DNA of 41,990 nt from Spirochaetales bacterium Spiro_12 (GTDB lineage: Bacteria; Spirochaetota; Spirochaetia; Treponematales; Rectinemataceae), in assembly GCA_001603165.1 (NCBI GenBank), contig LVBN01000064.1:1-41990 (forward strand), in the 5' to 3' direction. Every line of letters begins with the position of its first letter. The first letter of the stretch is position 1. Under the pieces are notes generated by a model, which was not told the origin of the DNA, did not search any database, and saw only the letters and a list, made by a program, of their open reading frames with translations. Both the position numbers and the translations under genes were made by a program. Positions 8,262-21,386 of this stretch are shown piece by piece.

Positions 8262-8435
8262 ATGGCCGCCAAGAAACAAACGGTAGAGATAATCGCCCTG
8301 CAGTGCACCGAGTGCAAGCGCCGGAACTACACCACCAAGAAGAATCGCAAGACCATGCAGGAAAAGCTCGAGATGATGAAGTACTGCAAGTGGGATCGCA
8401 AGCACACCCTCCACAAGGAGACTAAGGTTAAATAG
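8262..8435 (+). CDS. rpmG: 50S ribosomal protein L33
   Basis: 57 residues, bL33 of the large subunit. The core [11 protein letters not shown] and the end RKHTLHKET are diagnostic. C15 and C18 form the first half of the zinc ribbon, but the second half reads YCKWDRKH, with only one cysteine (C42) where four-Cys forms have CxxC. Zinc binding is therefore doubtful or uses another ligand such as H47. Start: ATG 8262 preceded by AAAGGA. It lies between tRNA-Thr and tRNA-Trp, the usual place of rpmG next to secE. Confidence 0.95.
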   Translation: MAAKKQTVEIIALQCTECKRRNYTTKKNRKTMQEKLEMMKYCKWDRKHTLHKETKVK

Positions 8436-8468
8436 GTCGCCCTCGGGTAGGCCTTTTAGGATATATGC

Positions 8469-8495
8469 GTCGAGCGGTCCGCAGGAGCGCTCGAC
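8469..8495 (+). other. Stem-loop between rpmG and tRNA-Trp
   Basis: GTCGAGCG (8469-8476) and CGCTCGAC (8488-8495) form a perfect 8-bp stem with an 11-base loop, ending 7 bases before tRNA-Trp. No T-run follows, so a processing signal separating mRNA from tRNA is likelier than termination. Confidence 0.4.
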
Positions 8496-8502
8496 CCGCC
8501 CT

Positions 8503-8575
8503 AGGCCAGTAGCTCTAATGGTAGAGCGCCGGTCTCCAAAACCGGATGTTGAGGGTTCGAGTCCTTCCTGGCCTG
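8503..8575 (+). tRNA. tRNA-Trp (anticodon CCA)
   Basis: Acceptor AGGCCAG with CTGGCCT, D stem GCTC/GAGC, anticodon stem CCGGT/ACCGG with loop CTCCAAA (anticodon CCA), T stem GAGGG/CCTTC with TTCGAGT loop. Discriminator G, CCA not encoded. tRNA-Trp directly ahead of secE is a widespread arrangement and supports the call. Confidence 0.96.
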
Positions 8576-8607
8576 TCGCGAGCCTTTTTGAGGATCAAGG
8601 AGCCGTC

Positions 8608-8790
8608 ATGAAGAAGATTATACAGTTCTTCAAGGAATCATACGCCGAGCTGGCCAAGGTAGTCTGGCCCAGCAAAGAAGATGTCATATCCTCAACCAAG
8701 GTGGTCATCTTCTCGACGGTGGCCGTGGCGCTGGTGCTCGGCCTGATCGATTTCTTCCTTGTGCTCGGCATCGAAGCCGTGTTCCGATAA
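8608..8790 (+). CDS. secE: Preprotein translocase subunit SecE
   Basis: 60 residues, the short single-span form of SecE, which clamps SecY in the Sec translocon. An amphipathic N-terminal helix with ESYAELAKVVWPSKED (the conserved E-L-x-K-V-x-W-P-S/T core) precedes one transmembrane helix (about 31-55). The frame is open back into tRNA-Trp, but ATG 8608 has AAGGAG at 8597-8602 and gives the standard length. The nusG gene follows 12 bases on. Confidence 0.95.
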   Translation: MKKIIQFFKESYAELAKVVWPSKEDVISSTKVVIFSTVAVALVLGLIDFFLVLGIEAVFR

Positions 8791-8802
8791 GGCGGAGGCT
8801 TG

Positions 8803-9360
8803 ATGGCAAAATCATGGTATATCCTTCATGTCTATTCGGGATATGAGAATAAAATAGAAAAGACTATCCGTACGATGATCGAGGCGGGGGATCTTTCCCG
8901 GGATATCGTCGCGGATGTAAAGGTGCCGACCGAGGAAGTCACCGACGTCAAGGACGGCAAGAAAAAAACCGTTACCAGAAAAATACTTCCGGGCTACATT
9001 CTTATTGAAATGGATTTGCCCGAGAATGGGTGGAAGGCCACCTGTTCCGGAATACGAAAGATCACCGGCGTCACTGGTTTCGTTGGTTCAAACCTGAGCA
9101 ACAAACCCCAGCCCATTCCCAGCGAAGAAGTACGCCGAATCCTCCAGCGTTCGGGCGAGATCAAAGGCGAGCGCCAGGTGAGGATGAAGCAGAGCTATTC
9201 CCAGGGCGAACAGGTGAAGATAATCGAGGGACCCTTCGAGTCCTTCTCCGGCGTTATCGAGGAAGTCAACGCCGAAAAGAACAAGCTCAAGGTAATGGTG
9301 GGCATCTTCGGTCGATCCACTCCCGTGGAGGTCGAGATGACCCAGGTGGAAAAGATATAG
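8803..9360 (+). CDS. nusG: Transcription termination/antitermination factor NusG
   Basis: 185 residues. The N-terminal NGN domain ([16 protein letters not shown] at the start, [11 protein letters not shown] in the middle) binds RNA polymerase. The C-terminal KOW domain ([21 protein letters not shown]) contacts Rho or ribosomal protein S10. The long charged insertions seen in some phyla are absent. ATG 8803 is chosen over TTG 8800 because GGAGG (8794-8798) has 4 bases to the ATG and only one to the TTG. Closely coupled to secE. Confidence 0.96.
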   Translation: MAKSWYILHVYSGYENKIEKTIRTMIEAGDLSRDIVADVKVPTEEVTDVKDGKKKTVTRKILPGYILIEMDLPENGWKATCSGIRKITGVTGFVGSNLSNKPQPIPSEEVRRILQRSGEIKGERQVRMKQSYSQGEQVKIIEGPFESFSGVIEEVNAEKNKLKVMVGIFGRSTPVEVEMTQVEKI

Positions 9361-9618
9361 GGCATGGATCGGACCCTCATGGCTGCGGTCCGAACATGGA
9401 GTTCTTTTTAAAAGCGGCTGGATGGAATCGTCCTTTCGGGGATGGTTTTACCTCAGCTTCTCAGATAAGGGGTTTTTACTCCACAGATGGGAGTGCGCGA
9501 ATCGCCCGGCGATTCGCGTGACAATCGCCTTTTAAGGCGATTGCAGGCGGACGAAGGGTAAATCGTCGCGCACGCTATCCCGGCGGCTTGAGATCGTCGG
9601 GTATACCACGCAAGGAGA
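9361..9618 (+). promoter_or_regulatory. Structured leader between nusG and rplK
   Basis: A 264-base non-coding gap. In order: a 7-bp stem TCGGACC/GGTCCGA (9369-9393) followed by a T-rich stretch that could be a weak terminator; a 5-bp stem ACTCC/GGAGT near 9478-9494; a perfect 11-bp inverted repeat with one central base (9496-9518); and a second stem CAATCGCC/GGCGATTG (9522-9543). The last two share AATCGCC and GGCGATT, so their arms can exchange partners. This is where L1 autoregulation acts in other bacteria, but I did not recognise a clear L1 site. Confidence 0.5.
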
Positions 9619-9624
9619 ATGGCT

Positions 9625-10062
9625 ATGGCCAAGAAGAAGATTACTGCAATAGTTAAGTTGCAGTGCCCCGCCGGCAAGGCTACACCGGCTCCGCCCGTTG
9701 GACCGGCCCTCGGTCCCCACGGTGTTTCGGCGCCCATGTTTTGCCAGCAGTTCAACGATCGCACCAAGGGAATGGAACCGGGGCTCGTAATCCCTGCGAT
9801 CATTACCGTCTATCAGGATAAAAGTTTTACCTTTATCCTGAAGACTCCCCCTGCCAGCGTGCTCATCAAAAAGGCCTGCGGCATTGAAAAGGGTTCCGCC
9901 GTTCCTCAGAAGGACAAGGTTGCCAAGCTCAGCAATGACAAGCTTGAGGCGATCGCCAAGCAGAAGCTCCCCGACCTCAATGCCAACGACATCGCCGCCG
10001 CTATGCGCGTTATCGCCGGAACAGCCCGGTCCATGGGTGTCGAGACGGAGATGAAAAAATGA
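9625..10062 (+). CDS. rplK: 50S ribosomal protein L11
   Basis: 145 residues, uL11 at the GTPase-associated centre of the 50S subunit. The proline-rich [14 protein letters not shown] (about 21-34) and the C-terminal [13 protein letters not shown] are diagnostic; length is standard. Two ATGs compete: at 9619 the AAGGAG (9612-9617) is only one base away, at 9625 it is 7 away, so 9625 is the start. The stop overlaps the rplA start (ATGA), indicating translational coupling of L11 and L1. Confidence 0.96.
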   Translation: MAKKKITAIVKLQCPAGKATPAPPVGPALGPHGVSAPMFCQQFNDRTKGMEPGLVIPAIITVYQDKSFTFILKTPPASVLIKKACGIEKGSAVPQKDKVAKLSNDKLEAIAKQKLPDLNANDIAAAMRVIAGTARSMGVETEMKK

Positions 10063-10745
10063 AACACGGCAAAAAATACTTAGACGTCGTCAAGAAACTG
10101 GACAGGACTCAGGAATACGACCCCGCGGCGGCCTGCACCTTGGTGAAGGAAACCGCCCGGGCAAAGTTCGACGAAACTGTGGAAGTCCACGTGCGGCTTA
10201 ACCTCAAGAAGAGTCAGTCTGTCCGCGACACGGTGGTGCTCCCCAACCAGTTCAGGGGAGAGAAAAAGGTCCTGGTGTTCTGCAAGCCCGAGCGGGTCAA
10301 GGAAGCCCTGGATAACGGAGCCGCCTACGCAGGCGATGCGGAGCTCATCGAAAAGATCAAGGGCGGCTGGGTGGATTTCGACGTCGCCGTCGCCACCCCC
10401 GATATGATGAAGGATGTCGGCAAGCTGGGTATGGTTCTGGGCCGCAGAGGCCTCATGCCCAATCCCAAAACCGGCACCGTGACCAACGATCTTGCCGCTG
10501 CCCTGAACGAACTTAGAAAGGGAAGGACGGAGTTTAGGTCGGACAAGACAAATATCGTCCACATCGCCATCGGAAAGGCTTCCATGGAAGCAGCAAAGAT
10601 CGCCGAGAACCTGACCGTTCTTCTCGACGAGATCAACCGCAAGCGCCCCTCCGACGCGAAGGGCGATTTCGTGACCTCCGTGTATCTGGCCTGCACCATG
10701 GGGCCTAGCGTACGTGTCACGACCGTCAAGAACGAGAAGAGGTAA
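10059..10745 (+). CDS. rplA: 50S ribosomal protein L1
   Basis: 228 residues, uL1 of the mobile L1 stalk that helps release E-site tRNA; in many bacteria also the repressor of its own rplK-rplA mRNA. The hallmark [10 protein letters not shown] is at 131-140 and the C-terminal MGPSVRVTT is present. It overlaps rplK by 4 bases and leaves 3 bases before rplJ, so there is no room for a separate L10 leader here, unlike in E. coli or Bacillus. Confidence 0.96.
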   Translation: MKHGKKYLDVVKKLDRTQEYDPAAACTLVKETARAKFDETVEVHVRLNLKKSQSVRDTVVLPNQFRGEKKVLVFCKPERVKEALDNGAAYAGDAELIEKIKGGWVDFDVAVATPDMMKDVGKLGMVLGRRGLMPNPKTGTVTNDLAAALNELRKGRTEFRSDKTNIVHIAIGKASMEAAKIAENLTVLLDEINRKRPSDAKGDFVTSVYLACTMGPSVRVTTVKNEKR

Positions 10746-10748
10746 GAT

Positions 10749-11294
10749 ATGGCGATGAGAGCTCATAAGATACAGCCGAACAAGGCCGAAGCGATCGACC
10801 TTTTAAAGACAAAGATCGGCGAATCCAAGGATTATGTCTTCGCCGAATATCGCGGACTCACGGTGGAGCAGATTACCGACCTTCGCAGGAAGCTCAGGGA
10901 GAAGGGCGCGGAACTTCATGTCGTCAAGAACAACTTCGCCCGCATAGCCTTCGACGAGCTGGGCTTTACAAAGGATATCGAACCACTTTTCGCCGGCCCC
11001 ACCGCCGTCACCTTCGTGAGTTCCGATTCCAACGAGGTGGCCAAGTTGCTTTTGGAATTCGCCAAGGAAGTGCCCGCGCTCAAGGTCAAGGGCGCCTTGG
11101 TGGACAAGGGCTTCATGGACGAGGCGCAGATCGACGCCTTTTCCAAGCTGCCCGGCCGGGGCCAGCTCATCGCAATGCTCATGTCGGCGATGAACGGACC
11201 TGCCCAGAACCTGGTGTACGTGCTCAACGCACTGCCCACCAAGCTGGTCAGGCTGCTCAAGGCTATCGAGGAGAAAAAAGCTTCGGAGGCGTAA
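10749..11294 (+). CDS. rplJ: 50S ribosomal protein L10
   Basis: 181 residues, uL10, the base of the L7/L12 stalk. YVFAEYRGLTVEQITDLRRKLR and the VKNNFARIAF segment identify the rRNA-binding N-terminal domain; the C-terminal helix (ALPTKLVRLLKAIEEKK) would hold L12 dimers. ATG 10749 has GAGG 7 bases upstream. It is followed by an unusually long gap to rplL. Confidence 0.95.
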   Translation: MAMRAHKIQPNKAEAIDLLKTKIGESKDYVFAEYRGLTVEQITDLRRKLREKGAELHVVKNNFARIAFDELGFTKDIEPLFAGPTAVTFVSSDSNEVAKLLLEFAKEVPALKVKGALVDKGFMDEAQIDAFSKLPGRGQLIAMLMSAMNGPAQNLVYVLNALPTKLVRLLKAIEEKKASEA

Positions 11295-11299
11295 CCGAC

Positions 11300-11361
11300 A
11301 ATAACAACCTTGCGTTGTTATTGCTTGGTTTAGCGGAATTCTTGCAATGCGGGAATTCCGC
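11300..11361 (+). other. Two stem-loops in the rplJ-rplL gap
   Basis: The 238-base gap holds two perfect 9-bp stems: AATAACAAC (11300-11308) with GTTGTTATT (11314-11322), and GCGGAATTC (11333-11341) with GAATTCCGC (11353-11361). The first has no strong T-run after it (TTGCTTGGTTT), so termination would be partial at best. No convincing promoter was seen before rplL. The rest of the gap (11362-11518) shows no further clear structure. Confidence 0.5.
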
Positions 11362-11532
11362 AGGAAGCGTCTGCAGGAGCTGTTCAAGGCCCGTGCGGCC
11401 CAATTCGAGACAACGCGCGGGGGTCGGATTGGTTTGAGGACCGTCAGGCTTCGGATTGCTGCCGTTCCTGTCGGTCTTGCGGAATAGGTTTCCCGTATGG
11501 GCAGCCAGAGTAGTAAAAGAGGAGAAGATAAT

Positions 11533-11919
11533 ATGGCAGCGCTCAGCAAAGATCAGATCATCGACGCGATCGCTTCGATGACGGTTCTCGAGATCGCCGA
11601 TCTCGTGAAGGCAATGGAAGAGAAGTTCGGCGTAACCGCCGCGGCCCCCGTGGCCGTCGCCGCCGGTCCCGCCGCAGCCGCGGCCGCTCCTGTCGAGGAG
11701 AAGACCGAGTTCACCGTCATTCTGAAAGCCGGCGTTCCCGCCGACAAAAAGATCGCCATCATCAAGGAAGTCAGGGCGATCACCGGCCTGGGGCTCAAGG
11801 AGGCCAAGGACCTGGTCGAGGCCGGCGACAAGCCCCTTAAGGAGAATGTCTCCAAGGAAGAGGCCGCCAAGGTCAAGAAGCAGATCGAAGACGCCGGTGG
11901 AGCTGTCGAGGTCAAATAA
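11533..11919 (+). CDS. rplL: 50S ribosomal protein L7/L12
   Basis: 128 residues, bL12, the multicopy stalk protein that recruits translation factors. Order: N-terminal dimerisation helices (about 1-35), an Ala/Pro/Val hinge (about 37-58), and the globular domain with [20 protein letters not shown]. The frame is open further up, but ATG 11533 with AGGAG at 11520-11524 gives the family's start and length. It stands between two long structured gaps, which could let it be made in excess of L10 and of RpoB. Confidence 0.96.
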   Translation: MAALSKDQIIDAIASMTVLEIADLVKAMEEKFGVTAAAPVAVAAGPAAAAAAPVEEKTEFTVILKAGVPADKKIAIIKEVRAITGLGLKEAKDLVEAGDKPLKENVSKEEAAKVKKQIEDAGGAVEVK

Positions 11920-12018
11920 GGCATCGGGATATTCCCGCCGCCGGGGCCGTTTTCGAAAAGCCGAAAAGCTTTTGGGCGTGCCCTTGCCCCGCGGGAATAT
12001 TCGTTGTTCTACCCGCCG

Positions 12019-12120
12019 CTTTCTCCCCCTGGCAGGAGCTTGAAAAAGACCTGCCGCGCGGGGAGAAAGTTCGGTTTTTCGGGGGCATTTGGCGCCGCCG
12101 GCCGCGCAGGCCGGCGGCGC
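12019..12120 (+). other. Strong stem-loops in the rplL-rpoB gap
   Basis: In this 308-base gap CTTTCTCCCC (12019-12028) pairs with GGGGAGAAAG (12060-12069), and inside it GGCAGG (12031-12036) pairs with CCTGCC (12050-12055): one long stem with an internal loop. Next is a perfect 12-bp G/C stem with a 5-base loop (12092-12120). Upstream, ATATTCCCGC near 11929 can pair with GCGGGAATAT near 11991. No T-run follows any of them. The same gap in E. coli holds an attenuator and an RNase III site, so partial termination or cleavage is the likely role. Confidence 0.55.
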
Positions 12121-12227
12121 GCGAGTGCAAGTGCCCCGGAATGACCGCACGCAGGGACTCGTAAGGGCGCGGACAGCCCGATATTCAGCGCCTTAGGGCG
12201 CGCGGTGATCACTAGGAGGGGAAAGGG

Positions 12228-15200
12228 ATGTCATATACCGCACATAAGATCCAACGCCGTTATCTTGGAAAAGAGTTCCAGGAGGCGATGGAGCTTCCCG
12301 ATCTCATTGATATACAGCTTTCATCCTTCGAGCGTTTTCTTCAACGGGATAAACTCCGCCAGGGGCTTGCCCCCGAGGAGACGGGACTACAGGAAGTCTT
12401 CAAGAATACCTTTCCCATAGAGAGCCAATCGGGCGACATGGTTATCGAGTTCGAACGCTACAGCCTCGATGAAGGCGCCATGAAATACAGCGAGCTGGAG
12501 TGCAAGCAAAAAGGGCTTACCTATTCCATTCCCCTCAAGGCTACGGTCAACCTGGTGTTCCAGAAGACCGGCGAGATCAGGCAGAAAGAGATTTACCTCG
12601 GAGACATCCCCCTGATGACCGATCGGGGCACCTTTATCATCAACGGCGCCGAGCGCGTCGTCGTCTCCCAGATCCATCGCTCCCCCGGCGTCGTCTTTAG
12701 CCACGAAAAGGGCGTGTTCTCTGCCCGGCTCATTCCGTATAGGGGCAGCTGGCTCGAGTTCGAAATCGACCAGAAAAAAGAACTCATCTTCACCAAGATC
12801 GACCGCAAGAAAAAGTTCCTTGGCACCCTCTTTTTGAGAGCCATCGGCTTCAACAACAGGGAAGAGATCATCGAGGCTTTCTACAAGACCGTAACCGTCG
12901 AGCTGGGCGAAAACCCCGAGCAGAAGGAAAAGGTGATCGGCAAGGTTCTGGCCAGGGCGGTCTATATCGAGGTGGACGGGGAGAAAAAGAAACTCTTCCG
13001 CGCCGGCGAAAAGCTTCATCTGCATGAAATCGATGAGCTGGCCAACCTGGGCATCGATACGGTGGAAGTTGTCGATCTGGAGCACCCCGATTCGATGCAC
13101 AACGAGATGATCCTCCACTGCTTCGAACGGGAGGACGTGAAGCTGGAGAAGGAGAGCGCCGAGCAGGACGAGCCTTCCAAGGCCGACGCCCTGGCGGCCA
13201 TCTACTCCACCCTCCAACCCGGGGAGCCCATCACCGTCGAGGGTGCCGAGAAGGATCTCAATTCCATGTTCTTCTCCTCCCGCAAGTACGATCTGGGCAA
13301 AGTGGGCCGCTACAAGCTGAACAAGAAATTCAACTACGAGACTCCCTTTACCGAGTTCACCCTGACCCGCACCGACATCGTCGCGACCATGAAGCATTTG
13401 ATGGACGTGTACTACGGCGAGGCCTATGTGGACGATATCGACCATCTGGGCAATCGTCGCGTGCGTTCGGTGGGCGAGCTTCTGGCCAATGTGATGAAGA
13501 GCGCCTTCGCCCGCATGGAGCGGATAGCCAAGGAACGCATGGCCCTCAAGGAAACCGAGACCGTCCGCCCCCAGGACCTTGTCTCCATCAAACCCATCGT
13601 GGCGGCGATCAAGGAGTTTTTCGGATCCTCCCAGCTCTCCCAGTTCATGGACCAGGTAAATCCCCTGGCCGAGTTGACCCACAAGCGCAGACTCAACGCC
13701 TTAGGTCCCGGCGGTCTTTCCAGGGACAGGGCGGGCTTCGAGGTTCGCGATGTCCACTACACCCATTACGGGCGGATGTGTCCCATCGAGACTCCCGAAG
13801 GGCCGAATATCGGCCTCATAGTTTCGCTGGCCACCTATACCACGGTCAACGATTACGGTTTTCTGGAAACTCCCTACCGCAAGGTGAAGGATGGGATTGT
13901 CTCGAGGGAAATCGAGTACCTCTCGGCCATCGACGAAGACCGCTACTACATAGCCCAGGCTTCGGCCCGCATCAACAAGGAAGGCAATTTTCTGGACGAG
14001 TCCATCTCCTGCAGGCACCAGGGCGACTACACCATGCGGCCGCCCGAGGAAATGCAGTACATGGACGTGTCGCCCAAGCAGATTATTTCCGTCTCTGCCT
14101 CGCTCATACCTTTCCTGGAACACGATGACGCCAACCGCGCCCTTATGGGTTCGAACATGCAGCGCCAGGCCGTGCCCCTGGTCTTCCCCGAACCGCCCAG
14201 AGTGGGTACCGGCATGGAGTGGAAGACCGCCTACGACTCCGGCGTTCTCATCAAGGCGCGCAGGGCCGGAACCGTGGAGTTCGTGGACGCCGAGCGCGTT
14301 GTCATCGCCCCCGGCACCAAGGATCCGACGGACAAGGACGTCTACATTCTTTCCAAGTACCAGCGGACCAATCAGGATACCTGCTACAACCAGCGCCCTA
14401 TCGTCATGAAGGGCGAGAAGATCAAGAAGGGTCAGGTTATCGCCGACGGCCCGGCCACCAACAACGGCGAACTTTCCCTGGGACGGAACATCCTGGCGGG
14501 CTTTGTGCCCTGGAACGGCTATAACTACGAGGATGCCATCCTCATCTCCGAGCGTGTGGTCAAAGAGGACATGTTCACCTCCATCCACATCAAGGAATTT
14601 CAGACCGAGGTGCGGGAGACCAAGCTGGGGCCTGAGCGTATCACCAGGGACATTCCCAACACCAGCGAGAAGATACTGGACAACCTGGATGGCGAGGGTA
14701 TCATCCGCATCGGCGCCAAGGTAAAGGCCGGCGACATTCTGGTGGGCAAAGTGACGCCCAAGAGCGATACCGACACCACCCCTGAGTTCAAGCTCCTCAA
14801 CTCGATTTTCGGCGAAAAGGCCAAGGATGTCCGCGATTCGTCGTTGCGGGTGCCCCATGGCATCGAGGGAACCATCATCGATGTGCAGCGCCTCAAGCGG
14901 AGCGCGAACGACGACCTGTCGCCGGGCGTGGAAGAGGTGGTAAAGGTACTGATCGCCGCTAAACGCAAGCTTAAGGAAGGCGACAAGATGGCGGGCCGGC
15001 ACGGCAACAAAGGCGTCGTAGCCCGGGTTCTCCCGGTGGAAGATATGCCGTATCTGGACGACGGCACGCCGTTGGATATCTGTCTCAACCCCTTAGGCGT
15101 ACCATCCCGGATGAATATCGGCCAGATAATGGAGACCGAGCTGGGCTGGGCTGCCAGCACCCTGGGTGAGTGGTACTCCTGCCACGTTTTCCAGTCGCCT

Positions 15201-15725
15201 TCCCAGGAGCAGATCGAGGAAAAGCTGGAAAAAGCCGGGCTCCCCGGTTCATGCAAGGCAATCGTCCACGATGGGCGCACCGGCGAGGCTTTCAAGAATC
15301 CTGTTACCGTGGGCGTCGTGTACTTCATGAAGTTGCATCACCTGGTGGACGACAAGATGCATGCCCGAAGCACGGGTCCCTATTCTCTGGTCACCCAGCA
15401 GCCTCTGGGCGGCAAAGCCCAGTTCGGCGGTCAGCGTCTGGGCGAAATGGAAGTCTGGGCCCTGGAAGCCTATGGCGCGGCCAACACCCTCCAGGAGCTG
15501 CTGACGATCAAATCCGACGACATGACTGGCAGGGCCAAGGTCTACGAAGCCATCGTGAAGGGCGAGCCCCACACGGCGGCGGGCATACCAGAGGCCTTTA
15601 ACGTTATGGTACAGGAACTGCGCGGACTCGCGCTGGACATACGGGTGTTCGACATCAAGGGCAAGCAGATAGCCTTGACGGAGCGGGATGAGGACATCAT
15701 CAACAAGAACACCGGCGCCTTTTAG
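12228..15725 (+). CDS. rpoB: RNA polymerase beta subunit
   Basis: 1165 residues, shorter than E. coli RpoB (1342) because large lineage-specific insertions are missing. The rifampicin cluster I region reads [18 protein letters not shown] then [14 protein letters not shown]475 equals E. coli D516 and H485 equals H526, but N490 stands where E. coli has S531. Asn here is typical of spirochaetes and goes with natural rifampicin resistance. [14 protein letters not shown] and the C-terminal [19 protein letters not shown] are intact. Start ATG 12228 has AGGAGGGG upstream. The 308-base structured gap in front separates it from rplL; rpoC follows after 15 bases. Confidence 0.99.
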   Translation: MSYTAHKIQRRYLGKEFQEAMELPDLIDIQLSSFERFLQRDKLRQGLAPEETGLQEVFKNTFPIESQSGDMVIEFERYSLDEGAMKYSELECKQKGLTYSIPLKATVNLVFQKTGEIRQKEIYLGDIPLMTDRGTFIINGAERVVVSQIHRSPGVVFSHEKGVFSARLIPYRGSWLEFEIDQKKELIFTKIDRKKKFLGTLFLRAIGFNNREEIIEAFYKTVTVELGENPEQKEKVIGKVLARAVYIEVDGEKKKLFRAGEKLHLHEIDELANLGIDTVEVVDLEHPDSMHNEMILHCFEREDVKLEKESAEQDEPSKADALAAIYSTLQPGEPITVEGAEKDLNSMFFSSRKYDLGKVGRYKLNKKFNYETPFTEFTLTRTDIVATMKHLMDVYYGEAYVDDIDHLGNRRVRSVGELLANVMKSAFARMERIAKERMALKETETVRPQDLVSIKPIVAAIKEFFGSSQLSQFMDQVNPLAELTHKRRLNALGPGGLSRDRAGFEVRDVHYTHYGRMCPIETPEGPNIGLIVSLATYTTVNDYGFLETPYRKVKDGIVSREIEYLSAIDEDRYYIAQASARINKEGNFLDESISCRHQGDYTMRPPEEMQYMDVSPKQIISVSASLIPFLEHDDANRALMGSNMQRQAVPLVFPEPPRVGTGMEWKTAYDSGVLIKARRAGTVEFVDAERVVIAPGTKDPTDKDVYILSKYQRTNQDTCYNQRPIVMKGEKIKKGQVIADGPATNNGELSLGRNILAGFVPWNGYNYEDAILISERVVKEDMFTSIHIKEFQTEVRETKLGPERITRDIPNTSEKILDNLDGEGIIRIGAKVKAGDILVGKVTPKSDTDTTPEFKLLNSIFGEKAKDVRDSSLRVPHGIEGTIIDVQRLKRSANDDLSPGVEEVVKVLIAAKRKLKEGDKMAGRHGNKGVVARVLPVEDMPYLDDGTPLDICLNPLGVPSRMNIGQIMETELGWAASTLGEWYSCHVFQSPSQEQIEEKLEKAGLPGSCKAIVHDGRTGEAFKNPVTVGVVYFMKLHHLVDDKMHARSTGPYSLVTQQPLGGKAQFGGQRLGEMEVWALEAYGAANTLQELLTIKSDDMTGRAKVYEAIVKGEPHTAAGIPEAFNVMVQELRGLALDIRVFDIKGKQIALTERDEDIINKNTGAF

Positions 15726-15740
15726 CCTTAAGGGGGCAGC

Positions 15741-20108
<4,368 letters not shown>

Positions 20109-20137
20109 GAAAGCGCCGGGCTTTTGCTCCCGGAAGC

Positions 20138-20183
20138 GGCGCCTGGCCGGCGGATCGTCGAAGCGGACGACCGGCCAGGCGCC
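20138..20183 (+). other. Long stem-loop after rpoC
   Basis: GGCGCCTGGCCGG (20138-20150) and CCGGCCAGGCGCC (20171-20183) form a perfect 13-bp stem, with a smaller CGTC/GACG stem inside. No T-run follows, so it is at best a weak terminator; it may protect the rpoC 3' end. It ends 4 bases before the candidate rpsL promoter. Confidence 0.5.
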
Positions 20184-20187
20184 GGTA

Positions 20188-20217
20188 TTGACATTCGAGG
20201 AAGGCTGGAGGTATCTT
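20188..20217 (+). promoter_or_regulatory. Candidate promoter of rpsL-rpsG
   Basis: TTGACA (20188-20193), 18-base spacer, TATCTT (20212-20217). This leaves a leader of about 110 bases before rpsL, in which I saw no clear fold. Confidence 0.55.
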
Positions 20218-20332
20218 GGATCGCCTGGCTAAAGCCCACCGCGCTTAGCCTGCGATTGTACCAGCCATAATTTGAAACTGGTCCTGGGTGATGCTGACAC
20301 CGAGAGACCGAATAAGGGAGTCTAGAGCATTT

Positions 20333-20707
20333 ATGCCTACGATCAACCAGCTTATCCGTCTCGGCAGAAAGCCGAATGTGTGGCGGACTAAAGCCCCGGC
20401 ACTGGATGAGTGCCCGCAGCGCCGCGGCGTTTGCACCCGCGTCATGACCGTTACGCCCAAGAAGCCGAACTCGGCCTTGCGAAAGGTAGCTCGAGTGCGT
20501 CTTACCCATGGCATCGAAGTAACCGCCTACATCCCCGGTATCGGCCACAATCTCCAGGAACACTCGGTGGTTCTGGTGCGTGGTGGCCGAGTCAAGGATC
20601 TTCCCGGCGTTCGCTACCACATTATTCGCGGCGCCAAGGATACCCTGGGCGTCGAGGATCGCAAGAAGGGCCGCTCCAAGTATGGAGCCAAAAAGCCCAA
20701 GGCCTAA
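20333..20707 (+). CDS. rpsL: 30S ribosomal protein S12
   Basis: 124 residues, uS12 of the decoding centre. PTINQLIR opens the protein. [10 protein letters not shown] and [13 protein letters not shown] are the two loops where streptomycin-resistance changes occur; both carry the wild-type lysines. ATG 20333 is the family start although the frame is open to 20288; the nearest purine run (GGGAG at 20316-20320) is rather far, 12 bases. The rpsG gene follows after 11 bases. Confidence 0.97.
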   Translation: MPTINQLIRLGRKPNVWRTKAPALDECPQRRGVCTRVMTVTPKKPNSALRKVARVRLTHGIEVTAYIPGIGHNLQEHSVVLVRGGRVKDLPGVRYHIIRGAKDTLGVEDRKKGRSKYGAKKPKA

Positions 20708-20718
20708 GGGAATAGAGT

Positions 20719-21189
20719 ATGGGCAGAAAAAAGAAGTCGATCGATCGCGGCCACGCGCCGGACAGTAAGTACAATTCCACGGCAATCACCAAGTTCGTCT
20801 GTAGGATGATGTGGCAGGGCAAGAAATCCACCTGCACCCGCATCATGTACGACGCGCTGGATATCATGCAGCAGAAGGCCGGAGTTCCCGCCCTGGATGT
20901 CTTCAGCAAGGCTTTGGACAATGTGAAGCCTGTTGTCGAAGTAAAATCCAGGCGAGTAGGTGGTGCGACCTACCAGGTTCCCATCGAGATCAGGGATTCC
21001 CGACGCGAAGCCCTGGCCATGCGCTGGCTTATCGCCGCCTCCAGGGCCCGCAGCGGCAAAGCCATGCCCGAAAAGCTCGCCGACGAACTCTTGGACGCCT
21101 ACAACGGCACCGGCTCCGCCATCAAGAAAAAGGAAGACATGCACAAGATGGCTGAAGCGAATAAAGCATTCGCACATTACCGTTGGTAG
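20719..21189 (+). CDS. rpsG: 30S ribosomal protein S7
   Basis: 156 residues, uS7, which starts assembly of the 30S head and contacts E-site tRNA. The C-terminal [11 protein letters not shown] and the [19 protein letters not shown] region are typical. The last codons are unusual at DNA level: 21156-21174 is a perfect 19-bp inverted repeat of 21243-21261, across the terminator, and the final seven codons plus stop recur 222 bases downstream in the third repeat unit. Confidence 0.97.
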   Translation: MGRKKKSIDRGHAPDSKYNSTAITKFVCRMMWQGKKSTCTRIMYDALDIMQQKAGVPALDVFSKALDNVKPVVEVKSRRVGGATYQVPIEIRDSRREALAMRWLIAASRARSGKAMPEKLADELLDAYNGTGSAIKKKEDMHKMAEANKAFAHYRW

Positions 21190-21291
21190 TAATACTTTCT
21201 TGAAAATTAAGCCCTGCATAGCAGGGCTTTTTTATTATTATTTGCGAATGCTTTATTCGCTATAGCGAGCGAAGCGAGCGTTTGCGTACGG
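21165..21291 (+). repeat. Tandem repeat unit 1 (rpsG tail + terminator)
   Basis: 127 bases holding the last rpsG codons and stop, TTGAAAATTAAGCCCTGC, the terminator, an AT-rich stretch, and TATAGCGAGCGAAGCGAGCG. The same 127 bases recur at 21387-21513 with only 7 mismatches and no gaps. Three of the seven mismatches lie in the terminator loop (ATA against TGC). Confidence 0.85.
21209..21233 (+). terminator. Intrinsic terminator of rpsL-rpsG
   Basis: AAGCCCTGC (21209-21217), loop ATA, GCAGGGCTT (21221-21229), then a T-run to 21233. A 9-bp stem directly followed by T makes this a textbook rho-independent terminator, 19 bases after the rpsG stop. Confidence 0.93.
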
Positions 21292-21298
21292 TGCTGCT

Positions 21299-21386
21299 CA
21301 TTACAGATGGTAGTCGACTTATAACGATTAAAAGCCCTGCGAACGCCTTGTTGGCCATAGCGAGCCGTAGGCGAGCGTTTGCGTAC
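21299..21386 (+). repeat. Tandem repeat unit 2 (degenerate)
   Basis: Begins CATTACAGATGGTAGT (compare CATTACCGTTGGTAGT in unit 1) and goes on to AAAGCCCTGCGAACGCC and CATAGCGAG..GCGAGCGTTTGCGTAC. The second terminator arm and the T-run are deleted, so this copy cannot terminate. It is much more diverged than units 1 and 3. Confidence 0.7.

Noticed and set aside
9395-9521. 41-codon frame in the nusG-rplK leader
   Set aside because: Considered as a leader peptide that could drive the alternative stems, but it lacks a Shine-Dalgarno and regulatory codon runs.
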